A stretch of 64,000 nt of DNA, taken from positions 1,140,501 through 1,204,500 of the forward strand of contig NC_013520.1 in the NCBI RefSeq assembly GCF_000024945.1. Direction: 5' to 3'. Below the pieces are notes generated by a model that was given only the letters and a program-made list of their open reading frames with translations, was not told the DNA's origin and searched no databases. The position numbers were made by a program, and so were the translations under genes. This document shows, one piece after another, positions 9,116 to 20,559 of this stretch; position 1 is the stretch's first letter; the number at the start of each line of letters is the position of its first letter. The DNA is from Veillonella parvula DSM 2008 (GTDB taxonomy: Bacteria > Bacillota > Negativicutes > Veillonellales > Veillonellaceae).

Positions 9116-10954
9116 TTAACAAGCCTCTATTTCAGGACGTATAAAAGGTTTTACCTCTTTATTTACGTCGATTACAACTGTAAAAGGTACATTTGGTACA
9201 TTCTCTATACCTAACACTTTAGCCGTGTCCTTAGACATAGGCATTTCTACATATTGTTGGCGAATTTTGCGCCACTCTTTAAATGTATAGTTTGGAATAT
9301 ATTGAGATGCAATTTCTTCATTGCGCCAGAATGCTTCCCCTTCTTGTAAAAGTTCCTTTGTCTGCTTCGGTAAACCAACAGCTTCACTGCGAACCTTACC
9401 GCGATAGCTAACGAGTGTATCATATTGTAATAATTCGGCAGCCACTGTATCGCCTTTAGCTAAGAAGAAATTATACAAGAACTCAATTTGGTCAATATCT
9501 TTTAAATTAATCTTATGATTACCCGCATCGAGCCAAGCCTGTGTCATATCACAGAAATAGGAAAAGGCATCTTTTTTTATCTCCACTTTAGATGGATCGT
9601 ACTTTTTCATAGGTGGTACATGATTAGTTTCTGTATTTTCCCCAGTTATAGATGTATCAGTATGTTCTTTTATAAGCTTACTACCAATATAGCCAAACAC
9701 AGTTCTAAATCGTTCACTATTATAAAAGCGTTCAAAGACATCTTCAAAGTGTTTTAAGAAGCGTATATCTCTATAAGGAAGCACGTGAGTACTTAATACC
9801 TCATATGGCGCTAAGGGATCACTAATGTATTGATACTCTTCCATACGGCGTACACCAGAACCCTTTAACAGTTTTAAAAAACCAATTTGTAACGCATGTG
9901 GCTGTAAACTAAAAAGATCATTAAAGGATAATCCAAATCGTTGTTTATTCTCGTAAGGCAGGCCTACAATTAAATCCATGTGCACATGAGTTCGGCCTGC
10001 TTCAATAATAGGACGAATAGCCTTTTGAATATACGGCCAATCATTATATCGATTAATAGCATCCAAGGTTTTCTTATGTGTACTTTGAACCCCTACCTCA
10101 ATTTGAATACGGCCTGGTGGTGTTTCACAGAGAATATTTGTCTCCCATTTCGTCATTAGCTCTGGTTCCATTTCTAGATGGAAATTCGTCTCCGTATCAG
10201 CATCACGCATGAATTCCATCATAGGTCGATGATGATGTGGCGCACAGTTAAAAGTTCTATCAACAAATTTAACTTGTTTTACCTTATGATCGATAAACCA
10301 CTGTAGTTCTTTAAAAGTTCTTTCCTGCGGGAAAAAGCGAACTGTATTTTTATTGCCAGATAAACAGTACTGACAAGAGAATGGGCACCCTCGAGAGGAT
10401 TCATAGTAGATGATTTTATGTTCTAAATCTATCATATCCTCTTCTACGTAAGGGAATGGTATGGTACTAAGATCTTTTACCTCCACCGTATCAGTAGAGC
10501 CCAGGAGTCGGCCAGAAATGTGGCGACCACGTACGCCAGGAATCTGCTCTTCTAAGCCATCCTTGCCAGCGATTAGTGCACTAATAAGTTGATAAAAAGC
10601 TTCTTCCCCCTCACCTTGTACGACATAGTCCACCGCAGCACAACGATTTAAGATTTCATCGGCTGTGAAAGACACCTCCGGCCCACCTAAAATAATTTTA
10701 ATATCTGGTCGCACAGCTTTCACCATGTCTACTACATGTAAAGTCATCTCGATATTCCAGATATAGCAAGCAAAGCCCAATACATCAATATTGCGCTCTG
10801 TAATATCACTAAGAATATGTAAAACAGGCATATTAATAGTATATTCTACTATATCGTATGCCTGTCCGTGAGCCTGCCCATAAGCTTTGAGATAACGCAA
10901 AGCCAGAGAAGAATGTATAAATTTTGAATTTAATGTGGATAAAACTACGTTCAT
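9116..10954 (-). CDS. B12-binding-domain radical SAM protein (DUF4080 type)
   Basis: A 612-residue protein with an N-terminal cobalamin-binding Rossmann domain (about 1-135; ILGGPEVSF near 93), a radical SAM barrel with the cluster motif GCPFSCQYC (about 188-196), and a C-terminal DUF4080 region ending near 600. Members of this architecture are usually methyltransferases or other B12/SAM enzymes; no substrate is known to me for this branch. The ATG at 10952-10954 has AAAGGGG just upstream. It lies alone between a radical SAM gene and a small membrane protein, so context gives no substrate clue. Confidence 0.85.
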   Translation of the reverse strand: MNVVLSTLNSKFIHSSLALRYLKAYGQAHGQAYDIVEYTINMPVLHILSDITERNIDVLGFACYIWNIEMTLHVVDMVKAVRPDIKIILGGPEVSFTADEILNRCAAVDYVVQGEGEEAFYQLISALIAGKDGLEEQIPGVRGRHISGRLLGSTDTVEVKDLSTIPFPYVEEDMIDLEHKIIYYESSRGCPFSCQYCLSGNKNTVRFFPQERTFKELQWFIDHKVKQVKFVDRTFNCAPHHHRPMMEFMRDADTETNFHLEMEPELMTKWETNILCETPPGRIQIEVGVQSTHKKTLDAINRYNDWPYIQKAIRPIIEAGRTHVHMDLIVGLPYENKQRFGLSFNDLFSLQPHALQIGFLKLLKGSGVRRMEEYQYISDPLAPYEVLSTHVLPYRDIRFLKHFEDVFERFYNSERFRTVFGYIGSKLIKEHTDTSITGENTETNHVPPMKKYDPSKVEIKKDAFSYFCDMTQAWLDAGNHKINLKDIDQIEFLYNFFLAKGDTVAAELLQYDTLVSYRGKVRSEAVGLPKQTKELLQEGEAFWRNEEIASQYIPNYTFKEWRKIRQQYVEMPMSKDTAKVLGIENVPNVPFTVVIDVNKEVKPFIRPEIEAC

Positions 10955-11017
10955 AGGTCCCCTTTAAATCATCGAATGACTCAGCCACCGTCTAGTCATA
11001 ATATATGTATTATACCA

Positions 11018-11434
11018 TTAAAAGAGACTAAAGATAATAGAAATAATAGCACCCACTAAAATAACAACAGTTACTACCGTAAGAATGACACTACCAAAGA
11101 ATACGACAGCTGCCAAAATAATCGCTAAAACAATAAACAAGACAATTCGACTAAGCCAGCTTGTACTAGTAAAGCTATACACCTTAACTTTCGGTTCATA
11201 TTGATTGTTTTCATCGTAATATTGTTGCTCGTCATTGATATTGGTTGGCGTTGAATCTACATGGACGGAATCGCCTACCTCTTCAATAGTTACACCATCA
11301 AATTCTCGTCTCTCATCATCGGATAATACGCGTGTATTAGGTTCACCAGAATAAGTACTGCGACTATAAGTATCATCTGATTGACCATTTCTATATGTAT
11401 ATTGATTATTGTTTATATTGTGTTGATCATTCAT
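11018..11434 (-). CDS. Unknown small membrane-anchored protein
   Basis: I do not recognise this 138-residue protein. Residues 1-~85 are polar and probably disordered, rich in Asn, Tyr, Ser and Asp (NDQHNINNNQYTYRNGQS at the start), with an acidic block around 40-80. Residues ~93-138 form a long hydrophobic stretch with no charge, enough for two membrane spans in a tight hairpin, and the protein ends right after it. There is no signal peptide. A charged WLSR precedes the first span, so the N-terminal part probably faces the cytoplasm. It has a reasonable ribosome site (AAAGGAAAT) and a gene-like length, but no known domain is visible. Confidence 0.65.
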   Translation of the reverse strand: MNDQHNINNNQYTYRNGQSDDTYSRSTYSGEPNTRVLSDDERREFDGVTIEEVGDSVHVDSTPTNINDEQQYYDENNQYEPKVKVYSFTSTSWLSRIVLFIVLAIILAAVVFFGSVILTVVTVVILVGAIISIIFSLF

Positions 11435-11517
11435 ATGTATTTCCTTTATATGAACAAATAATAATAAATTTTATACAATTTATTATACCATATTTTACCA
11501 TCATAATGGCAAATAGA

Positions 11518-11555
11518 AATCCCTTCAGATATAAACTCATATATCTGAAGGGATT
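11518..11555. terminator. Strong hairpin after gatB
   Basis: A perfect 16-bp stem (AATCCCTTCAGATATA and its complement) with a 6-nt loop lies about 45 nt past the gatB stop. The T-run is better on the plus side (GTATTTTTT) than on the minus side (TCTATTTG), so it may act in both directions or mainly as a 3' end stabiliser for gatB. Confidence 0.7.
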
Positions 11556-11600
11556 GTATTTTTTAATATTGATTAATGCTAATATATATTAACACTCATA

Positions 11601-13049
11601 TCAGTCATTTAAGAATTTTTTAAGTAATTCATTTACCATTCCAGGATTAGCTCGGCCTTTGGATTCCTTCATAACTTGACCAACTAAGAAGCCTATAGCC
11701 TTACCATTACCACTCTTGAAGTCTGCTACTGGTTGTGGATTATTAGCAATAACTTGCTTAACAATTTCTTCAATAGCACCAGTATCTGTGATTTGAACTA
11801 GACCTTCCTCTTTTACAATAGTATCAGCATCCTTGCCGGATTCCCACATGGATACGATAACTTTTTTCGCAATTTTACCCGAAATTGTACCTTTGTCGAT
11901 TAGGGCAATCATACCAGCCAAGTTTTCAGGACTTACCTTGGATTCAGCAAATGTTAAACCGCTTTCATTAATCATCTTGGACAAGTCACCAAGCATCCAG
12001 TTAGCAACAGTCTTAGCATCTGCACCCGCTTTTACAGTAGCATCTAAGAAGTCCGCTGTTTTACGGGATACAGTAAGAATAGTTGCATCTTCACGAGACA
12101 AGCCATATTCAGATACAAAACGTTCAATCTTAGCATCTTGTAATTCTGGCAGTGCACGACGTACTTCTTCGATTTTTTCATCTGTAATTACGATTGGTAC
12201 CAAATCTGGTTCTGGGAAGTAACGGTAATCGTTTTCTTCGTCTTTTTTACGCATCCCAAGCGTGATACCTTGTGCATCATCCCAAGTACGTGTTTCTTGA
12301 TCTACTTTGCCGCCAGCTTCGATTAACTTAGCTTGACGCAATGCTTCATATTCAACAACTTTTTGAATTGCAGTTAAAGAGTTCACATTTTTAGTTTCTG
12401 TACGTGTACCAAATTCTGTAGTGCCACGTAAACGTACGGATACGTTACAGTCACCACGCAAAGAACCTTCTTCCATACGACCGTCAGATACTTCTAAATA
12501 TTGCAAAATAGAACGTAATTTCTCAACGTATGCTCTCGCTTCTGCACCGGAACGGATATCTGGTTCAGATACGATTTCAAGAAGAGGTACACCCGTACGG
12601 TTGTAGTCAACATTAGAAGATTTAGAGTCGGAAATAGTGTTGCCACTATGGACGAGTTTACCTGCATCCTCTTCCATATGAATACGGGTAATACCGATGC
12701 GTTTAGTTTCACCATTAACCTCAATATCTAAATGACCATTTAAGCAAATTGGCAAATCATATTGAGATGTTTGATAGTTTTTAGGCAAATCAGGATAATA
12801 GTAGTTTTTACGGTCAAATTTGTTAAAGTTAAGGATTTCACAATTCAATGCTAAACCTACTTTAATAGCAAATTCTACTACTTGTTTATTTAACACAGGC
12901 ATTGCACCAGGTAAGCCAAGGCACACTGGGCATACATGTGTATTTTGATCACCGCCGAATTCAGTGGTACAACCACAGAAGATTTTAGACTTAGTCTTAA
13001 GCTCTGTATGAACCTCTAAACCAACGACTGTTTCGTATTTACTACTCAT
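11601..13049 (-). CDS. gatB: Asp-tRNA(Asn)/Glu-tRNA(Gln) amidotransferase subunit B
   Basis: GatB is the tRNA-binding and kinase subunit that phosphorylates mischarged Glu- or Asp-tRNA so that ammonia from GatA can amidate it. The 482-residue protein begins [24 protein letters not shown] (family signature in outline) and includes [31 protein letters not shown] and a C-terminal YqeY-like domain from about 330. It overlaps gatA by 4 nt in a gatC-gatA-gatB operon. The presence of GatCAB implies indirect synthesis of Gln-tRNA and/or Asn-tRNA. Confidence 0.97.
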   Translation of the reverse strand: MSSKYETVVGLEVHTELKTKSKIFCGCTTEFGGDQNTHVCPVCLGLPGAMPVLNKQVVEFAIKVGLALNCEILNFNKFDRKNYYYPDLPKNYQTSQYDLPICLNGHLDIEVNGETKRIGITRIHMEEDAGKLVHSGNTISDSKSSNVDYNRTGVPLLEIVSEPDIRSGAEARAYVEKLRSILQYLEVSDGRMEEGSLRGDCNVSVRLRGTTEFGTRTETKNVNSLTAIQKVVEYEALRQAKLIEAGGKVDQETRTWDDAQGITLGMRKKDEENDYRYFPEPDLVPIVITDEKIEEVRRALPELQDAKIERFVSEYGLSREDATILTVSRKTADFLDATVKAGADAKTVANWMLGDLSKMINESGLTFAESKVSPENLAGMIALIDKGTISGKIAKKVIVSMWESGKDADTIVKEEGLVQITDTGAIEEIVKQVIANNPQPVADFKSGNGKAIGFLVGQVMKESKGRANPGMVNELLKKFLND

Positions 13050-14506
13050 AGAGAAACCTCCCCAGTTGGTGCTACTAATTGACAGTCTGGACGTGCTTGT
13101 TCAAATGTGAAAGCGGCACGTAACAATGTTTCTTCACCCATAGCAGGTCCAAGCAATTGTAAGCCGATTGGCAAATTACTGTTGCTCATACCTGCTGGAA
13201 TGCTAATGCCTGGAATACCTGCAAGGTTTGCTGGTACCGTACAGATATCTTCTAAATACATTGCCAATGGGTCATTTGCTTTTTCACCAAATTTATAAGA
13301 CGTATTAGGTGCCGTTGGTGTTAAAATCAAATCCACTTTGGAGAATGCTTCATCAAATTCATTTTTAATGAGGCGGCGGACTTTTAATGCTTTCAAATAG
13401 TAAGCATCATAGTAACCAGCACTCAATACATAAGTACCTAACAAGATACGACGTTGTACCTCAGGGCCAAAACCTTCTGTACGAGTTTTAGTAGACATGT
13501 CTACTAGATTATCTGCAGGTACGCGCATACCATAGCTTACGCCGTCATAACGAGCCAAGTTGGAGCTTGCCTCTGCCAATGCGATGATATAGTATGCAGA
13601 CAACGCATATTTAGAGTTAGGCAAGGAAATCTCAACGATTTCAGCACCTAATTTTTTATATGTTTCGATAGCCTCTTCCATAGCTTTGCGAACTTCACTA
13701 TTGAGACCTTCACCAAAGAATTCTTTTGGCACACCAATTTTAAGATTTTTTACATCATTTACAAGAGCTGTAGTGTAATCCACACGAGCACCTGGAATCG
13801 ATGTAGAATCCTTTGCATCGTAACCAGAAATAGCATTCAATACCAATGCAGCATCCGTTACATCCCGTGTAACAGGTCCGATTTGATCTAAAGAAGATGC
13901 AAAAGCAATAAGGCCGTAACGGGATACATTACCATAGGTTGGTTTTAAACCTACTACGCCACAGAAAGAGGCTGGTTGACGAATGGAGCCACCTGTATCA
14001 GAACCGAGAGCCCAAATTGCAGAACCACTGGAAACAGCAGCTGCACTACCACCAGAAGAACCACCCGGTACACAGTCAATATTCCATGGATTAGTCGTTT
14101 TTGCTAATGCAGAATTCTCTGTAGAACCGCCCATAGCAAATTCATCCATATTAAGTTTACCAAGGCTAATATAATGATTGTCTTGTAAGCGCTCGATAAC
14201 AGACGCATTATATGGAGGCACAAAGTTTTCTAACATTTTAGACGCACAAGTTGCGAGTTCGTCTTTGATACAAATATTATCTTTAATTGCACCAGGAATA
14301 CCAGCTAATGGAGAAATCGCTTCACCTTTAGCAATTGCTTCGTCTACAACCTTAGCTATAGTTAAAGCACGGTCATGAGAATCTGACAAGTACGCATGCA
14401 CAGTCGGTTCCACTTTAGCTTTATGAGCAATAACAGCATTCGTCAATTCAACGGCACTGATTTCTTTATTCACAAGTTTTTTATGTAATTCATGAATTGT
14501 CGACAC
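13046..14506 (-). CDS. gatA: Asp-tRNA(Asn)/Glu-tRNA(Gln) amidotransferase subunit A
   Basis: GatA is the amidase subunit that releases ammonia from glutamine. The 486-residue protein carries the amidase-signature triad: Lys in GAIKDNI (about 79), and the Ser residues in [15 protein letters not shown] and [12 protein letters not shown] (about 148-180). The start is GTG at 14504-14506 with AGGAGA 7-8 nt upstream. It sits between gatC (11 nt away) and gatB (overlapping). Confidence 0.97.
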   Translation of the reverse strand: MSTIHELHKKLVNKEISAVELTNAVIAHKAKVEPTVHAYLSDSHDRALTIAKVVDEAIAKGEAISPLAGIPGAIKDNICIKDELATCASKMLENFVPPYNASVIERLQDNHYISLGKLNMDEFAMGGSTENSALAKTTNPWNIDCVPGGSSGGSAAAVSSGSAIWALGSDTGGSIRQPASFCGVVGLKPTYGNVSRYGLIAFASSLDQIGPVTRDVTDAALVLNAISGYDAKDSTSIPGARVDYTTALVNDVKNLKIGVPKEFFGEGLNSEVRKAMEEAIETYKKLGAEIVEISLPNSKYALSAYYIIALAEASSNLARYDGVSYGMRVPADNLVDMSTKTRTEGFGPEVQRRILLGTYVLSAGYYDAYYLKALKVRRLIKNEFDEAFSKVDLILTPTAPNTSYKFGEKANDPLAMYLEDICTVPANLAGIPGISIPAGMSNSNLPIGLQLLGPAMGEETLLRAAFTFEQARPDCQLVAPTGEVSL

Positions 14507-14517
14507 AGCAAAATCTC

Positions 14518-14808
14518 CTATTCTTGTACAACACGAGGCACTTTAAAGTACCCATCTTCTGCTTCTGGAGCATTGGATAAAGCTAACTCATGATCAAGGG
14601 ATGGTTTCTTTTCATCCTCTCTAAATACATTGTGTAAAGGTACAGCATGAGCCATTGGTTCAACACCATCTAGTTCTAATGCATCTAGTTCAGCAACATA
14701 GGTCAAGATGTCGGACAACTCTTTTTCTACATGTGCCATATGTTCTTCTTTAACTTCCAAACGTGAAAGCAAGGCGATTTTTTTTATTTCCTCTTGGCTG
14801 ATTTTCAT
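14518..14808 (-). CDS. gatC: Asp-tRNA(Asn)/Glu-tRNA(Gln) amidotransferase subunit C
   Basis: GatC is the small subunit wrapping GatA and stabilising its contact with GatB. The 96-residue protein has the usual [19 protein letters not shown] start and the conserved [13 protein letters not shown] and FREDE blocks. I chose the ATG at 14806-14808 because AAAGGA is 9 nt upstream; the frame is open for six more codons to 14826 without support. It is first in the operon, behind a good promoter at 14835-14863. Confidence 0.95.
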   Translation of the reverse strand: MKISQEEIKKIALLSRLEVKEEHMAHVEKELSDILTYVAELDALELDGVEPMAHAVPLHNVFREDEKKPSLDHELALSNAPEAEDGYFKVPRVVQE

Positions 14809-14834
14809 CGGAACACATCCTTTCATAATTACTT

Positions 14835-14863
14835 ATTATAAAGCATAGATGTATTATTTTCAA
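14835..14863 (-). promoter_or_regulatory. Promoter of gatCAB
   Basis: TTGAAA, a 17-nt spacer and TATAAT lie on the minus strand; the -10 box ends about 26 nt before the gatC start. The -35 box abuts and slightly overlaps the foot of the long inverted repeat at 14862-14928, so the ligA terminator region and the gat promoter are packed back to back. Confidence 0.7.
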
Positions 14864-14928
14864 AGGAATTACTATACCTGTACAGCGGCTTTACGTAGGA
14901 CGGAGCAATCAGGTATAGTAATTCCTTT
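14862..14928. terminator. 19-bp perfect inverted repeat with 29-nt loop (ligA terminator region)
   Basis: AAAGGAATTACTATACCTG is repeated in perfect inverted form 29 nt later. On the plus strand the stem is followed by TTTTTTT; on the minus strand by TTTGAAAATAAT. It lies between the ligA stop and the gatC promoter. The stem is longer and the loop larger than in the other terminators here. The loop contains a TACGTA palindrome. Confidence 0.6.
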
Positions 14929-14968
14929 TTTTACTAATTAATGCTAATAAAACGGGGCCCATCAAAAA

Positions 14969-16999
<2,031 letters not shown>

Positions 17000-17053
17000 T
17001 TAGTTATATGATTGTATGTGTTTTCTATTTAAATATAAACGTAATTAGATGAA

Positions 17054-19243
17054 TCATCCCTTTTTAACAGGCGCAAATTTTGCCATTACGACACGTACAC
17101 CTTGTGTAGGGAACTCGATAGTCAATTTCATACCCGCCCCTTCACCAGTTACGTTGATTACTTTACCATTACCCCATTTACTATGAATAGCCGTATCGCC
17201 CACCTTCCAGTCGGCAATTACTTCATTACGAACAATTGGCTTCGTCACAGGGCGGCTAGTAACACTCATATGTTGGGGTACATGACGTTTAATATCGTCA
17301 GGCACTTTACGCTTAGCACGTAAGCCATCTACTAATTCTTCGGGAATTTCATCGATAAATCGAGATGGTAAATAACTACTAGTACGGCCAAATACGGTTC
17401 TAGTAGTGGCATTAGAAATATATAATTCCTTTTCAGCACGCGTAATACCTACATAAGCAAGACGACGTTCCTCTTCAATTTCTTCAGGGTTCATCAAGGT
17501 ACGACTATGAGGGAATAAACCTTCTTCCAACCCACATAAGAATACGATAGGAAATTCCAAACCCTTTGCAGCATGTAATGTCATCAATGTCACTTTAGCC
17601 TCTTCTTGTTCGAAGGAGTCTACATCGTTAACAAGTGCTACTTGCTCTAAAAAGTCCTCTACAGTACCAGATGGATTTGTATCTTGGAAGTCTTTTGCCA
17701 CAGATAAAAGCTCACCAATATTCTCAGCACGAGCTTGATCTTGTGGGTCTGTACTCTCTTCTAATTGTGCCAAATAACCTGTTCTATCTAGAATAGACTC
17801 TAAGATATCGAGTACAGTTTTATCTTCCATTTCAGAAACAAGAGTAAAGATGAGAATACCGAATTCTTCTAACTTTTCTTTAGTTTTTCCCTTGATAGAA
17901 TCAATTAAGTGTAACTGCGTAAGCGTCATAAACAAAGACGTTCCTTTTTCACGAGCATAGTCTTGTAGTTTAGCAACTGTAGTGGCCCCAATACTCCGTT
18001 TTGGCACATTAATGATGCGCAATAAGCTCAAATCATCAAAGGGATTGTATAATACGCGTAAATAAGCTAAAACGTCTTTGATTTCTTTACGATCATAGAA
18101 CTTTGTGCCCCCTACCATCGTATAGGGTAAGGCCCGCTTAATAAGTGCTTCTTCAAGGACACGAGACTGGGCGTTTGTACGATATAAAATGGCCATATCC
18201 CCATATGGAACATCGTGAATATCATGTTTTTTAGCGATTGTGTCACCGATAAAAGCTGCTTCCTCATGTTCGGATTGAGCCGTAAAATGCTGAATTTTTG
18301 CGCCTTCTATTTTATCGGTCCAAAGATTTTTCTCTGGGCGACCTTCATTATTATCGATAACAGCATTGGCTGCATCGAGAATAATCTTAGTAGAACGATA
18401 GTTTTGCTCTAATTTAATAGATGTACAATTAGGATAGTCCTTTTCAAAATCTAAGATATTTTGAATATCAGCGCCACGCCAAGCGTAAATACTTTGATCA
18501 GCATCACCCACGACGGCAATATTCTTCCAATGTGAAGCTAATAATTTCGCCAATAAATATTGTGCATGGTTTGTATCTTGATACTCGTCAATCATGACAT
18601 AACGGAAACGATGACTATATTTATCAAGAACAGTTGCATTAGACTGTAATAATTTAACGGCTACTAATAATAGATCATCAAAATCTAATGCATTATTCTT
18701 GCGCAACTCCCGCTCATAATACTCATAAACATCAGCTACCTTTTGTTGGTAAAAGTCTCGTGCTTGTTTTCTAAAATCAGAAGCAAAAAGTAATTTATTC
18801 TTAGCATCTGATATGGCAGCAATCATAGCCCCTACAGGATAGTATTTATCATCCAAATTTAACGCTTTCAATGCGGCCTTAATAACAGCTTGAGAGTCAG
18901 ATGTGTCATAGATAGTAAAATTGCTGTTATACCCTAAGAAACTATCTATTTCAAAACGTAAAAACTTAGCACAAAAGCTGTGGAATGTACTGAGCCAAAT
19001 ACGATTTGCCACATCGCCTACAAGACCTTCTACACGGCTTTTCATTTCTTTCGCCGCTTTATTGGTGAAAGTAATCGCCAAGATTTCATAAGGATTAACA
19101 CCTTGTGCCAATAAATGTGCAATACGAACTGTTAAGACCTTTGTTTTACCAGATCCAGCACCAGCTAAAATCAATAAAGGGCCTTCCGTATGCTGGACTG
19201 CTTGTTGTTGTTCTTTATTTAAACCTGTTAATAATGAATTCAT
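17054..19243 (-). CDS. pcrA: ATP-dependent DNA helicase PcrA/UvrD
   Basis: PcrA is a 3'-5' superfamily 1A helicase acting in repair and in removal of RecA and transcription complexes. The 729-residue protein has the Q-motif LNKEQQQAVQ, Walker A GAGSGKTKVL, motif II DEYQDTN, motif III VVGDADQSIYAWRGA, and motifs V-VI TLHAAKGLEFPIVFL and RRLAYVGITRAEKEL. The C-terminal Tudor-like domain (VGDTAIHSKWGNGKVINV) that contacts RNA polymerase is present. Start is ATG 19241-19243 with AGGTG upstream; the frame opens 17 codons earlier without support. Confidence 0.96.
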   Translation of the reverse strand: MNSLLTGLNKEQQQAVQHTEGPLLILAGAGSGKTKVLTVRIAHLLAQGVNPYEILAITFTNKAAKEMKSRVEGLVGDVANRIWLSTFHSFCAKFLRFEIDSFLGYNSNFTIYDTSDSQAVIKAALKALNLDDKYYPVGAMIAAISDAKNKLLFASDFRKQARDFYQQKVADVYEYYERELRKNNALDFDDLLLVAVKLLQSNATVLDKYSHRFRYVMIDEYQDTNHAQYLLAKLLASHWKNIAVVGDADQSIYAWRGADIQNILDFEKDYPNCTSIKLEQNYRSTKIILDAANAVIDNNEGRPEKNLWTDKIEGAKIQHFTAQSEHEEAAFIGDTIAKKHDIHDVPYGDMAILYRTNAQSRVLEEALIKRALPYTMVGGTKFYDRKEIKDVLAYLRVLYNPFDDLSLLRIINVPKRSIGATTVAKLQDYAREKGTSLFMTLTQLHLIDSIKGKTKEKLEEFGILIFTLVSEMEDKTVLDILESILDRTGYLAQLEESTDPQDQARAENIGELLSVAKDFQDTNPSGTVEDFLEQVALVNDVDSFEQEEAKVTLMTLHAAKGLEFPIVFLCGLEEGLFPHSRTLMNPEEIEEERRLAYVGITRAEKELYISNATTRTVFGRTSSYLPSRFIDEIPEELVDGLRAKRKVPDDIKRHVPQHMSVTSRPVTKPIVRNEVIADWKVGDTAIHSKWGNGKVINVTGEGAGMKLTIEFPTQGVRVVMAKFAPVKKG

Positions 19244-19425
19244 CGAAACACACCTATTGCCCTTACTTATGCAATACAAACTCCAAATATACATAAATGA
19301 TCTTTATAAATCTGTGAAATAAGTATGTATAGTTAAAAGCTAAATTATTATATGCAAATAAACACATTTATAATAGCAATTAAAATATTCATGCAATATA
19401 CTTGAAGCCCTATAAATAGAGAAGA

Positions 19426-19447
19426 AGAACGTTGCGAGCAACGTTCT
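19426..19447. terminator. Terminator after ppaC
   Basis: AGAACGTTG and CAACGTTCT flank a 4-nt CGAG loop about 15 nt beyond the ppaC stop. T-rich sequence follows on both strands (TTTTTT on plus, TTCTTCTC on minus). Confidence 0.7.
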
Positions 19448-19462
19448 TTTTTAGTTTGTATA

Positions 19463-20404
19463 CTATTTCATAGCACCAAGAATTGGTGGTACAATTTGTT
19501 TTTTACGAGACATAGTATTAGGTAAGAATACACCATTATCTTTTATTTCTTTTTCAAATGCTTTAGTAACTACAGCTTCTACATCGCCACTAAACAACAA
19601 TGTTGTACTCTCATCGAGAATATTTGTAATCATGATGTAAGATGCATCGTAGTTATTAGCATTGCGAAGCGCTTCTAAGGCTTGTACTAGTTCACCTTGT
19701 TTAGCCAATATATCAGTTGTATCCATAACAGAAATTTGACCGATAGAAATAGTCTTACCTGCTTCAGAGAATTCTTTCATGTCTGTACGAACAATATCAT
19801 CATTAGTTAAATCAGAAATATCTGCTCCCGCTTTCAACATATCTAGCCCATAGGACTCAATATCTACGCCAGCGATTTCAGCTAATTTATGAGCCATTTC
19901 TTTATCTGTTTCTGTACATGTTGGAGAACGGAATAACACAGTATCAGAAATGATAGCAGATAACATCAAGCCTGCAACGCCTTTAGGAATTTCTTGATTA
20001 TTCTCCATGTACAACTTAGTAATGATTGTATTAGAGCAACCTACAGGTTCTAAACGCATGAATACAGGTCCATCAGTTTCGAAGTCACCAATGCGGTGAT
20101 GATCGACAACACCACACATATTCATGGATTTATAGCCATCAATTATTTGTTTGGATTCGTTATGGTCTGTTAAATACAAATTACCGCCTTCTGGAGCAAA
20201 CTCTTCCCAATTTTTAACAACTTGAGGGTGAGCAAAGCCAAAATGGTTCAAAATATATGTTGTTTCTTTGTTAGCTTCACCTGCACAGACTGGAGTTGCT
20301 GGTGTCCCCATTTGTGTTAGTAAGTTAGCAAAGGAAATAGCAGAACAAATTGAATCAGTATCAGGGCTTTTATGACCTGCTACATATGTTTTTACATCAC
20401 TCAT
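19463..20404 (-). CDS. ppaC: Manganese-dependent inorganic pyrophosphatase (family II)
   Basis: It hydrolyses pyrophosphate to phosphate, pulling biosynthetic reactions forward. The 313-residue protein is the short form without regulatory CBS domains. DHH-family metal motifs are visible: GHKSPDTDSICSA (about 10-22), DHNE, the DHH triad in GVVDHHRIGDF (about 95-105) and the C-terminal DHHA2 signature SRKKQIVPP near 300-308. It is flanked by terminators and probably transcribed alone. Confidence 0.96.
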   Translation of the reverse strand: MSDVKTYVAGHKSPDTDSICSAISFANLLTQMGTPATPVCAGEANKETTYILNHFGFAHPQVVKNWEEFAPEGGNLYLTDHNESKQIIDGYKSMNMCGVVDHHRIGDFETDGPVFMRLEPVGCSNTIITKLYMENNQEIPKGVAGLMLSAIISDTVLFRSPTCTETDKEMAHKLAEIAGVDIESYGLDMLKAGADISDLTNDDIVRTDMKEFSEAGKTISIGQISVMDTTDILAKQGELVQALEALRNANNYDASYIMITNILDESTTLLFSGDVEAVVTKAFEKEIKDNGVFLPNTMSRKKQIVPPILGAMK

Positions 20405-20491
20405 AATATACCTCTTTTATATTAATTTCATACTTAATATCGACTTACGTCAATCCGATTTTTAACTATATTATTATATCATAAATCATAC

Positions 20492-20528
20492 AAAAAAACA
20501 CGCCACTACTAAGTAGTGACGTGTTTTT
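20492..20528. terminator. Terminator after acrB
   Basis: AAAACACG and CGTGTTTT enclose a second stem (CACTACT/AGTAGTG) with one mismatch between. On the minus strand it is followed by TTTTTTTG, and it lies about 30 nt past the acrB stop. Confidence 0.85.
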
Positions 20529-20559
20529 AACATTCTATAAAATTATCTAATATAAATGA

